A DNA stretch of 64,000 nt from Carposina sasakii (taxonomy: Eukaryota > Arthropoda > Insecta > Lepidoptera > Carposinidae): positions 10,602,001-10,666,000 of the forward strand of contig CP053155.1 of assembly GCA_014607495.2 (NCBI GenBank). Direction: 5' to 3'. Shown here in pieces: positions 41,701 through 49,745 of the stretch (position 1 is its first letter; each line of letters opens with the position of its first letter). Made by a program: the position numbers and the translations under genes. The notes below the pieces were generated by a model, which was not told where the DNA came from, did no database searches, and saw only the letters and a list, made by a program, of their open reading frames with translations.

Positions 41701-43805
41701 ATGTAATCATCCCTTCTAAAGATTTCCACGAAGGCATGAGTCGTTTAGAATCTATTTTAAAGTTATTCTCTGACGCAGGTCTAACGCTAAAGCTTTCTAA
41801 GTGTTTGTTCTTTGGGCATAACGTAGATTATCTTGGCTTCGAAGTGTCGAAGGATGGCATTCAGCCTGGGTCTAGGAAAATAGAAGCAGTTAAAAGTTTC
41901 CCTATCCCACAAAATCAACATAATGTTCGTCAATTCATAGGCTTAGCAAGTTTTTTTCGTAGGTTCGTACCACGATTCTCTATTATAGCTAAACCATTGA
42001 CACGACTTCTAAAGAAAGACGTAATTTGGGATTGGGGCAGGGAACAGGATATGGCTTTCAGGACCTTGCAACAAAAACTAGTTGAAAAACCTACTTTGGC
42101 TTTGTATAACCCAAATTCGGAAACAGAGGTGCACACTGATGCCTGCAAAATAGGGGTTGCAGGTATCCTATTACAAGCAAGTTCGAATAAAACTCTAAAG
42201 CCGGTTGCTTATTTTAGTAGGCAGACTAGTCCAGAAGAGCAAAATTATTCATCGTATGATCTAGAAACACTTGCTGTCGTAGCAGCTCTTCAGAAGTTTA
42301 GGGTGTATTTAGTTGGGGTAAAATTTAAAATCGTCACAGATTGTAATTCATTACGCGCTACTTTTCAAAAAAGGGATATGGTGCCACGCGTGGCTCGGTG
42401 GTGGGAACAGATGCAGGAATTTAACTTTAACATTGAATATAGACCGGGTAAATCTATGGCCCACGTTGACGCTCTTAGTCGCAATCCCATCCCCGAGTCA
42501 CGCACTGTTCTCGCGGTGACTGAAACGGATTGGCTAACAACTGTGCAAAGTGCAGATTCTGAAATTCAAAGAATTATAAATATTATAAAGGATCCGAATT
42601 TTGATAATATAATAGATATTAAAACCAATTACAAGGTAAAAGGGGATAGGTTATATAGAATTACGGAACAGGGTGATAGGTGGGTAGTGCCAAAAGGGGT
42701 GCGATGGCAGGTCGTGAAGCAAAATCATGATGACATTGGTCATTTTTCAGTAGATAAAACACTGGATAAGGTTAGGGCAACGTATTGGTTTGCTAAAATG
42801 CGCAGTTTCATAAAGAAGTACGTTACGTCATGTTTAGAGTGCGCTTACTCCAAATCATCAGGAGGCAAAAGACCTGGATTTCTTCACCCTATCGAAAAAA
42901 TAGATATTCCATTTGATACTGTCCATATAGATCACGTTGGTCCTTTTGTACGAAGTAGTAAGGGAAACATGCATATTTTGGTTATGATTGATGCATTTAC
43001 TCGTTATATTTATCTTAAGGCTGTTAAAAACACTAAGTCGCATACATCCATTAAAATTCTTAGGGAATATTTCGGTAATTTTGGTGTTCCGAGAAGGTTA
43101 ATATCCGATCGGGGAACTTCATTCACTAGCGCTACCTTCCAGAAATTTATGAAAGAAAAGGGTATTAAGCACATATTAAATGCTGTAGCCACTCCAAGGG
43201 CGAACGGTCAGGTGGAACGTTATAACAAAGTTATTGTCGATGCTTTAACCGCAAAATCTATAAACTCGTCTGATAATAAATGGGATGACCTTTTGCCCGA
43301 AGTCCAATGGGGTTTGAATAACACCTTAAACAAAGGTATTAACCGGACACCTGCAGAAGCATTATTCGGTATTAGACTCACGGGAGCTAGTGATAGTAGG
43401 ATAATTTCAGAAATAGGTAGTGACTTAACAAACGTATCAGATGCAACTATAACGCATATTAGGGAAGAGATGAATTCTCACATTGAGGCATGCCAAGCTT
43501 CACAAAAAACTAGGTTCGATAAAAAGCGCTGTGCTCCTACATTGTTTAAAGTAGGCGATCTAGTCCGTGTTGAAAGGCACATTCCTGCTACGGGTCAAAG
43601 TAAAAAATTGTTACCGAAGTACCAAGGCCCATACAGGATCACGGAAATTTTAGATTGTGATAGATTCATAGTAAAAGATACACCTTTAACAAGAAAGGGC
43701 GGTAAACCTTACTCGGCGACAGTAGCCATAGATAAAATTAAACCATGGTTGAGTTTTAATAGACCTCATGACGTATCTTCCAGCGACTCTTCCGAGGAAG
43801 AATAA
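38763..43805 (+). CDS. Gag-Pol polyprotein of a Ty3/gypsy retrotransposon
   Basis: One uninterrupted frame (open from 38727, first in-frame ATG 38763) encodes the full set for retrotransposition. Numbering from 38727: residues 1-79 basic and RS-rich; 80-270 about 22 ATSRASRR-type octapeptides; 280-480 Gag (FSLPKLRGLAQRWYEGLP); zinc knuckles C501-X2-C-X4-H-X4-C514 and C521-C534; protease around D574, where DLG replaces D(T/S)G; reverse transcriptase about 840-1080 with LD927 and YLDD 989-992; RNase H with D1138, E1180, D1205, D1248; integrase with H1334-H1339-C1369-C1372, then D1402, D1461 and E1497 (DD35E); and a GPY/F module at about 1629-1636. It ends in an acidic SSSDSSEEE tail, with no chromodomain and no env. 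Gag and Pol share one frame, so processing must rely on the protease, whose active site is odd. The ATG at 38740 upstream is out of frame. Confidence 0.93.
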   Translation: MYSPTRHTERTSHNRERQQRNIRASRRRSRSRESYRSRSPGATRRPSRRSCRPNTRRFSSRSSSRSSHRATSRKSRRATSRASRRATSRASCRAASRVTSRARRRVTSRATSRASRRATSRASRRATSRASRLATSRASPRATSRASRRATSRASRRATSRASRRATSRASPRATSRASRRATSRASRRATSRASRRATSRVSRRATCRAIRQATSRASRRASSRASRQVTGRASRRSTSRASRRATSRASGRATSRVRLELSKFDVSHHVKTNNSDIGQLVDALKAVTRSDTLDKLGNNMHNTVPEFDPTRKEQTMAMWLHKVNECALIYGWTDKQLVHFSLPKLRGLAQRWYEGLPSVLFSWQEWQAKLLAAFPSEENYGQMLSDMLAKRARFGDSLEEYYYDKLALVNRCGILGKRAVECILHGIDDRAIRLGAEAVQYDDPDRLLAYLRSVRNSKVMTDRKPLVRGNTNRTQDVLLKSGVRVPRCFNCKQEGHLSPQCPQPKKKCSKCSKIGHETDQCYSKLPPPDKIVMTVSYDSQPSQKYFKDVKVNGIPFKAFIDLGSECCMVREFEFSRIKGEFETGDLPTLKGFGNSLVQVLGKTFVNITVDEVEAVTELLIVPDDAMHVPLMIGQTFTEQPHVVVIKTNERLEVMKITNDVVVNSKYKLFCKDEVQASGISVIDVYTDPVFVGDLYVEGGFRLKDDIRFCVLSGLFTIPKSGEGKIVLNIPNNVKVTLNKGYLLARGRVAEEYSVMCVQSSTVNKQALALINLTDVKVGSEISVAEKEQLLALLNRYRNCFASDLSELGTTLVGEMSITLDDTEPVVYRPYRLAISEKQAVRNIVGELLENDIIRPSTSPYASPVVLVRKKTGEYRLCIDYRALNKRTIKEKYPMPLIDDQLDVLAGHQFYTTLDLASGYYQIPIRESDKYKTAFVTPDGHFEFNRMPFGLANAPATFQRIMNQVLGSTRHKEALAYLDDVIIPSKDFHEGMSRLESILKLFSDAGLTLKLSKCLFFGHNVDYLGFEVSKDGIQPGSRKIEAVKSFPIPQNQHNVRQFIGLASFFRRFVPRFSIIAKPLTRLLKKDVIWDWGREQDMAFRTLQQKLVEKPTLALYNPNSETEVHTDACKIGVAGILLQASSNKTLKPVAYFSRQTSPEEQNYSSYDLETLAVVAALQKFRVYLVGVKFKIVTDCNSLRATFQKRDMVPRVARWWEQMQEFNFNIEYRPGKSMAHVDALSRNPIPESRTVLAVTETDWLTTVQSADSEIQRIINIIKDPNFDNIIDIKTNYKVKGDRLYRITEQGDRWVVPKGVRWQVVKQNHDDIGHFSVDKTLDKVRATYWFAKMRSFIKKYVTSCLECAYSKSSGGKRPGFLHPIEKIDIPFDTVHIDHVGPFVRSSKGNMHILVMIDAFTRYIYLKAVKNTKSHTSIKILREYFGNFGVPRRLISDRGTSFTSATFQKFMKEKGIKHILNAVATPRANGQVERYNKVIVDALTAKSINSSDNKWDDLLPEVQWGLNNTLNKGINRTPAEALFGIRLTGASDSRIISEIGSDLTNVSDATITHIREEMNSHIEACQASQKTRFDKKRCAPTLFKVGDLVRVERHIPATGQSKKLLPKYQGPYRITEILDCDRFIVKDTPLTRKGGKPYSATVAIDKIKPWLSFNRPHDVSSSDSSEEE
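38960..39540 (+). repeat. GC-rich 24-bp minisatellite inside gag
   Basis: About 22 to 25 copies of a 24-bp unit of the type GCCGGGCGACCAGCCGGGCGA encode the Arg/Ser octapeptides. Base composition is sharply GC-rich against AT-rich pol. The same DNA stays open in several other frames on both strands (for example minus 38864-39394, 38958-39449 and 39127-39552), which comes from the 24-bp period being a multiple of three without stops. Confidence 0.9.
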
Positions 43806-44341
43806 AATGTAATTATATAACTATACATTTGATTAATTGTTCCTTGTCAATTCTATTATATGTACCTTCTATAAGAATAATTATCTTACATATTAGGTAT
43901 ACATTATGCACATAATAATATCATCACTGTATAAAAGAAAACTAGCATTGGTTAATTAGTTGTTTGTAATAATGGCTGTTTATAAAATATTTTTTTTCGT
44001 ATATTCAGAGTATTCAGGACATAAGGGGCCTGTTGCTCATAAAGACATTCAAAATGTGGGGCCTGTTGTCGAATAAAAGGCATTCAGGACTATTTATCTA
44101 GAGTAAACCTATATTTAAAACTGATATTTTATACTGTGTGTAAATAATAAACTTGCCTTGAAAATTATGTTTAGTTTAGTGATAGTAATAAGTGGGAATC
44201 TAATTTCAAACTTTGTGTTTATATATGTTTTAATCGAAATATGTCACGAGTAAGTATGATCATTATGTTTTGGTTATGGAGTAAATTTTGCATGTATTCT
44301 GCTACCGTACGAGGGCGTACTATCTTACTCGGATGGCCGAC
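43806..44341 (+). other. 3' noncoding region of the Ty3/gypsy element
   Basis: Between the Gag-Pol stop and the 3' LTR. Includes two imperfect copies of GGGGCCTGTTG...CATTCA (near 44028 and 44056). A purine-rich GGATGG shortly before the LTR may act as the plus-strand primer; the second element has the same word in the same place. No env-like frame. Confidence 0.6.
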
Positions 44342-44774
44342 TGTCAGCTATCTCTAATAATTATCATAACATCTCAAAATAAGTAAGTGTATTTACTTCA
44401 AATAAGTAACTGTATTGATTTTAAATAAGTAAGTGTATTGATTTTAAATAAGTAATTGTATTGACGTCTGTTAAAATGCCGCCATGTGGAAAGTCGGAAA
44501 GTCAATTGAGCTTCCTTCCTACAAAGGCAATATTAAAACATGGCGCCATTTTACAGGCAGTCTTCTTGGAACCTTTAAAGCGACAAATACTGTGTGTTTC
44601 ACAAAAGTGTATTTAAAGTGTATTAAACGGTAAAGAGTGAGTATTCCTGTGTTTATAATTTATTTTGCACCCATCACCTACTTTGACACTGAAGTAAGGT
44701 TTTTGATATATATTAATCTACTTAAAATGTAGTTTACAAAATAGATTACTTAGATTACAAAATAGAGTCTTACA
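44342..44774 (+). repeat. 3' LTR of the Ty3/gypsy element
   Basis: 433 bp, one difference from the 5' LTR by eye, starts TGTCAGCTATC and ends GAGTCTTACA, followed by TGTG. Confidence 0.95.
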
Positions 44775-44778
44775 TGTG

Positions 44779-45071
44779 TGAAATGCAATCGGTGATTTGG
44801 GTTAAGTAATGACAATTATATTTTCATTTAAAAGGGCGATAGAGAAAACTTAATAAAAGCTAAAATCCGCAGCAGAACGACTAACTCCTTTTCCCGGTAC
44901 TTTGGTAACTGTTTGAGGCTACTATGAGATAACGGCAGCGAGGATGTGCGGAATGTCCTTACTCAACTGCTAGTTGTAAAGCTTATTGCCACTTTGCATA
45001 ACTTCTATATACATAAACTTACAGATTATATTTTTGGGACGTCTAGACAAAGTCAATGTCATATAACAACT
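44779..45071. other. no recognisable feature
   Basis: Sequence flanking the Ty3/gypsy insertion. No open frame or repeat found. Confidence 0.35.
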
Positions 45072-45220
45072 ATAAAAATATTTATTAAGTAGATAAATTA
45101 GTTACGTTATTTATCGCTTTTTCGTTATGTAGGTACTGTTTTTGTCTGGTTAAAGTTTTTGTCGTTTGTGTTTTTTGAAGACTGTTTTTTTTTAGTCAGT
45201 TTATTTTTAGTTGTGTTAAA
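45072..45220 (-). repeat. diverged arm of the 18.6-19.2 kb foldback element
   Basis: 'ttaagtagataaattagtta' and 'cgttatttatcgctttttcg', then 'agtcagttta', match the right arm at 19070-19157. It is one end of the inverted composite copy that continues to 47185. Only one arm is present. Confidence 0.65.
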
Positions 45221-45437
45221 GGCTCGAGCACACCGGATGCGTGTGCGTGCACGTAAGCGTAGACGTATACGTATGTCTGAGTTGCAATGTATGTGACTGT
45301 ATAGGCACGGGCAGACCGGATGCGTATGCGTAGACGTAAGCATAGACGTCAAGCAGTGACAGTTCTATACATTAAACTCAGAGGTACGTGTACGTCTACG
45401 CTTACGTGCACGCATACGCATCCGGTGTACTCGAGCC
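45221..45437. mobile_element. palindrome-rich MITE, second copy
   Basis: The ends GGCTCGAGCACACCGGATGCG-type and the mirror TCGAGCC define it. Its reverse complement matches 19832-20033 along most of its length. The equivalent position in the 16.6-19.2 kb block ('aacgcattctacgcaacgta' near 18539) lacks it. Confidence 0.78.
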
Positions 45438-45503
45438 ATAATGCGTTGTGAACTTAAATAGATGCTAGTTGATATACTTAAGGGTTTCAGTTTATTTTGT
45501 ATA

Positions 45504-45885
45504 CAGGATGATTTTTGGTCGTCAACGTTTCCGAAAACTACGGAATCTCCCCATCATCACGATCATTTTTCTCCATGGAAGCATACCTGGGAAGTGTCTG
45601 GTTTCCAAAATATTAGGGTCCAAAGTTGAGTAAATAGACTGCGTTTTTCTGCATAAATGCACATAGACGCGCGTAGCAGGATTTTGTCACGAAAAATAAT
45701 TAATATCTGTCTATAAAAAAACTAACATAAACACTAGACACTATAAATTTCGCACGATCAAGGAATTTAATTTTTTTTTCAAAAAAAAAAATTTTTTTCC
45801 CAGCATTTTTTTTGGCATAAACTTACTTTATTTCATGTATAGAATACGTACCCTTCGTTAAAGGTGGCCACAAAAAAACACCCTG
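45504..45885 (+). mobile_element. MITE with CAGGATG/ACCCTG ends, third copy
   Basis: Same family as 18140 and 35259. Starts CAGGATGATTTTTGGTCGTC and ends ACACCCTG, followed by the TA shared with the next copy. Confidence 0.85.
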
Positions 45886-45887
45886 TA

Positions 45888-46225
45888 TAGGATGTTTATG
45901 GTTGTCAACTTTCCCGAAAACTACGGAATCTCATCATCACGATCATTTTTCTGCACGGAAGCATACCTGGGAGGTGTCTGATTTCCAAGATATTAGGATC
46001 CAAAATTGAGTAAATAGCGTTTTTCTGCATAAATGCATATAGACGCGCTTAGCAATATTTTTTCACGATAAATAATTAATATCTGTCTAAGAAAAAACTA
46101 GCTTAAACACTGGACACTAAAAATTTCGCTCGATCAAGTAATTAAAAATGAAATATAAAAAAATTACATAGTGTCCCAGCATTTTTTTTTTGTTTAGCGT
46201 GGTAACGAAAAAAAAACACACCCTG
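45888..46225 (+). mobile_element. MITE, fourth copy, in tandem with the third
   Basis: Starts TAGGATGTTTATGGTTGTC directly after TA (45886-45887) and ends ACACCCTG at 46225 followed by TA. Somewhat more diverged and shorter than copy three. Confidence 0.82.
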
Positions 46226-46569
46226 TATAGTCATTAAATTATAACGTCCGTTTGTCGAAATGTTTATATTTTTAAGAAGCTATTAATAGGTACTTGGTTG
46301 GAAGTTTGATAATACTTATTAGGTATATACTTTATTATTATCATGGGTAGACCCACTAAGGCTGCAGCTCGAATGAGTGCAAATTGTAGCCTGGAAAGTA
46401 TTGCAACAAATAAATAAGATTCCCACCCGGGTGAGGATTTTTTTTTTTATTTCTTTATTAATAATTTTAAATAAGAAACGTCTTTCCAAGAATAAGGCGA
46501 GTAGAAAATGAGGAGATAAGAAGAGAACGCTTAGAGAATATTCGGGAAGATACTCGTAGTTTCTTATCT
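46226..46569. other. spacer with a tRNA-like repeat fragment
   Basis: Holds 'gattcccacccgggtgagga', a T run and 'tttattaataattttaaata' (46419-46475), the outer end of the tRNA-like repeat family at 32.3-32.6 kb. The rest is not recognised. Confidence 0.55.
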
Positions 46570-47185
46570 ACCATTAATGAACCGTTAAGGAGTTCTGTAG
46601 CTTGACCATCAGCACAGCAGCATCAGATGTTGATTCAATTATTCTCATAAGCAATACGTTAGCCCTACATACCTACTACTAAATAGTTTCCATCGCCCAA
46701 TTGCAGTACTGTCTCCCAACTCCTAACCGTTAAGGAGTTCTGTAGCTTCATCATCAGCACAGTAGCATCAGATGTTGATTCAAGTAACACATTAGCCCTA
46801 CACATACTACTAAATAGTTTCCATCGACCAATTGCAGTACTGTCTCCCAACTACTAACCGTTAAGGACGTCTGTAGCTTCATCATCAGCACAGCAGCATC
46901 AGATATTGACACCCTGAAGCATATACCTAAGTAAGACATGATTACGTAACAAAAGCACCATACAAGCATACGATTTTCGGTGGTTGCCCTCAATTTCTCC
47001 TGGATCCCATTATCAGATCCTGACCTGGTAAAAATGGGACCACATCAGAAGCGAACTCTATACAACAATAAAAAAATTGAGATCTGTCTGTAATTGACGG
47101 AAATATCGGTAAACATGAATTTAAAAAAATTATACATACAGACGAATTGAGAACCTCCTCCTTTTTTTGAAGTCAGTTAAAAATT
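46570..47185 (-). repeat. inverted copy of the hairpin-plus-minisatellite repeat
   Basis: On the minus strand it reads in the same order as 16.6-18.1 kb: 'gaattgagaacctcctcc' hairpin half, 'cgatatttccgtcaatta', 'ggatccaggagaaatt', then about three minisatellite units with GATGCTGCTGTGCTGATGA. Fewer units than in the plus-strand copy. The open frames at 46665-46850 and 46754-46993 are by-products. Confidence 0.85.
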
Positions 47186-47744
47186 TAATTCAATTCGCTC
47201 CATCGTCATAAAAAGTTCATAGTCAACAATCACGACAGAACAGAATTAATTTTCATTATAACTCCTAAGCCACCTCATTTAATTATAGGTGAACTTTGCT
47301 TAGTACTCGGTTTCTTCGAACTTGGTTGTTATAGAAAATATCGTAAAAAATTAAACTGTTACTTTAGCTTGCTTAAAATTCATTTGCAGATGAAAAAGTT
47401 GCCGGATCTCATACCGAACCAAAAGGAATCCAAGTTTAGGAGCGCTGTTCGGTTTTATTACAAATTTTAATAAGAACTCTCGGAGATTTCTTTAAATATT
47501 TCAAGCTAAATATGCAAATGACTAAAAGGAAGTTATAATCTTGGCCTGAATTATGAAAATTTAATTATTTTTTCTTTGAATAATATTTCTTTCGATAAAA
47601 ATAAATTGATGTGAGAGTGCTCTCGATTTAGTACCGTTTTAAGGTTAAGCGTTCACGGGCTCGCATCGGACCCATAGCATGTGTGAAATTTTAGAATACC
47701 TTACTCGTATATCGTAACTTATACAACAGATCTTGGATGGATGT
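47186..47744. other. no recognisable feature
   Basis: AT-rich. Nothing seen. Confidence 0.35.
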
Positions 47745-47935
47745 TTATTACACTATCACGTAAAAACGGCTGGACCGATTTTAATAAAATTTAATATAGA
47801 GTTAGCTGACACCCTGGATTAACACATCTACGAGTATAGGCTACTTTTCATCCCGGGAACATATTTTTATCCTGGATAATTTCGACATTTTGTTTTTTCT
47901 GCAGTCGACGCGGACGAAGTAAAATATACGTTCGA
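47745..47935 (+). repeat. dispersed repeat (family of 33398 and 57345)
   Basis: 'cgtaaaaacggctggaccga', 'gttagctgacaccctggatt', 'aatttcgacattttg' and 'gacgcggacgaagt' occur in this order. Confidence 0.65.
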
Positions 47936-48344
47936 GTCAAACATACAAAAGCAACTTTTCAACATTTAACAGACAGTATATAGGTACTTCTATATTTTAC
48001 GGTAAAATTACTTACGCTTTTATAACAATATATGGAAAATGTTTGAAAGGCGAAGCCGAAGGGCTTGTCAATCGCGAGTGATAGAGACATGATGATTGAT
48101 GCATTATACTGAAAGAGCCAAGTGAAAGTGAGACTTTTTATAAAGGTAGCAAAAGGTGTGATTCGAAAAGCTTTGTGTGAGGGAAAATTAAAAAAAGGGT
48201 AAGAGGAAGGCTCACAATAGCGCCTGTAGATAGGTACTTGATATGAAAGCAGTTTGCTTGGGAGAAAATATGAAAAAATACACGTAAAAATTAAATTACT
48301 TTGGTTTTAAACTTTGTATAATTATTTCGAAAGTGGCGAAGAAT
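47936..48344. other. no recognisable feature
   Basis: No open frame or repeat signature found. Confidence 0.3.
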
Positions 48345-48710
48345 TTGTAACGGTGTCTGTAGGTCACCATTCTATTGTATTGACAATATAAATGAGATAA
48401 ACACGTGTAAGCGCAGCAACCTACGTCAGCTGAAACCTCTAGTCAAAACGACCTGAATAAAATTATAAGATTCATATAAGAAGATCGGTTCAGATCAGAT
48501 GAGTTGAAAATCTATATTATGGCTATTACGAGTATTGCTCCGGCTATCCTGCTTCAACTAACGCCTGCCAAACGCCATTAAACTGGTGACCCCGACGTGA
48601 ATATCAGGCCCGACTACGCGTTGAAGCCCTTGAAGATCCTAGTGACTTGTACATTTCGTCAGCTTCCTACCACGATGTCAGATGGAGTCAGGACAGCCGG
48701 GTTTCGAGAT
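48345..48710 (+). mobile_element. relic of a third LTR element (LTR end, PBS, leader)
   Basis: TGGTGACCCCGACGTGA at 48584-48600 is a 17-base primer-binding site complementary to the 3' end of animal tRNA-Trp including CCA. This PBS type is used by CsRn1/Kabuki-like Ty3/gypsy elements. The preceding 230 bp would be the 5' LTR and the following 100 bp the start of its internal region. No matching 3' LTR was seen in the window. Confidence 0.6.
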
Positions 48711-49264
48711 TTATTCTACCGCTGTACTACCCAATTAATAATTATAATAATAAGCGCCCGCAGGGCAGCTTTGTGGCGAAGCTGTTGGTGATTGGCATCA
48801 CCACGGACCCGAGTTCAGAGGGCCACTTTACCATCTTTGGCCCTCGACTCTTAGCTTGCCTTCATTGGCTGGCTAAGGGGGAACAGTGCAAGAGCGGAAC
48901 CTTTGCTCAAGGGTGGAAGTGTAAAATGTCATAACGCCGGGGGTAACTGACGTTCACGCCCCGCAGTCTCATCTCTCTGCACACTTAGCCGCCCGCGCCA
49001 GTATTGCCTTTATGTATGCCTTTATACGTCATGCGCCACTTATGGGAAGCCCACCTCATGGCCTTAAATTACGGGCGGCAAGTCACCGCCTGCCACCTAA
49101 CAATTTTGGGACTAGATTGTAATAACAGGCGTCCGATAGTCTCCCTATATGAAATAGCCCTTATCTAGCCACCCAACATTCAACCCTATAGCCCATGACC
49201 TTAGTTTTCCATCGCACGATTTAGATATGCACTCCAATACTCCATGCATGAAAGAATATTATAC
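48711..49264. other. GC-balanced repeat-like sequence, unassigned
   Basis: The stretch is less AT-rich than its surroundings and contains phrases such as 'cgcccgcagggcagctttgt' and 'gtgattggcatcaccacgga' that look like retroelement 3' sequence, but no conserved protein motif is readable in any frame. Confidence 0.35.
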
Positions 49265-49583
49265 TGTTGGGTCCTACTATCCGATTAGGCTGCAAGGGAG
49301 GGGAGTTTCCTATAAAACAAGCGTAGTCGCGAACACCGGGACAATTCTCGTTTGATTTTTGTTGCGTGCGGAAGTGCTGTGAGTTTGTGGTACGGACGGT
49401 GTCATCTGTATCTGGTAACCTGTATCATAATTTTGTTATATTTGTGTTTAATTGTTTGATTGGCGATGATTTAGATCCTCTGAATATTTTTCTGTTAAGT
49501 AATTATTTATCAAGTTTATGTAATTAGTTTATAGGTTAGTAAATAAATATTTTTTTAATTGAAATTTCACTTCTATCCCAAAA
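49265..49583 (+). repeat. 5' LTR of the degenerate element
   Basis: Starts TGTTGGGTCC. Contains a TATA box (TATAAAA at 49311) and an AATAAA-type stretch near its end. One difference from the 3' LTR by eye (a G in a T run). Confidence 0.93.
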
Positions 49584-49596
49584 TCAGAAGTGGGAT
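49584..49596 (+). other. candidate primer-binding site
   Basis: TCAGAAGTGGGAT directly follows the LTR and is identical to the motif at 38393-38405. Confidence 0.6.
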
Positions 49597-49745
49597 GGTA
49601 ATTACCACGCGTTAGGCCGCTTATTTAGCTATCCTTGCAAATTGTAAAAAGTGTCGATTGTTGTAAGTATTGTTCTCTTTGTTTTGTAGTTTTTGTGTGA
49701 TTTTTGGTAAGTACCTACATTTTTGTTTTAAGTGAATTTTTCATT

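Larger units (their letters stand above)
37954..44778 (+). mobile_element. near-intact Ty3/gypsy LTR retrotransposon with RS-repeat Gag
   Basis: The unit is TGTG target duplication (37954-37957 and 44775-44778), 433-bp LTRs, a primer-binding site, a single fused Gag-Pol frame and about 530 bp of 3' noncoding sequence. No env frame is present and no chromodomain follows the integrase, so it is a non-infectious retrotransposon type. The LTRs differ by one base by eye, so the insertion is recent. Confidence 0.95.

Noticed and set aside
43806..44341. env gene downstream of pol
   Set aside because: Only about 530 bp, no long frame, no signal peptide or membrane segment.
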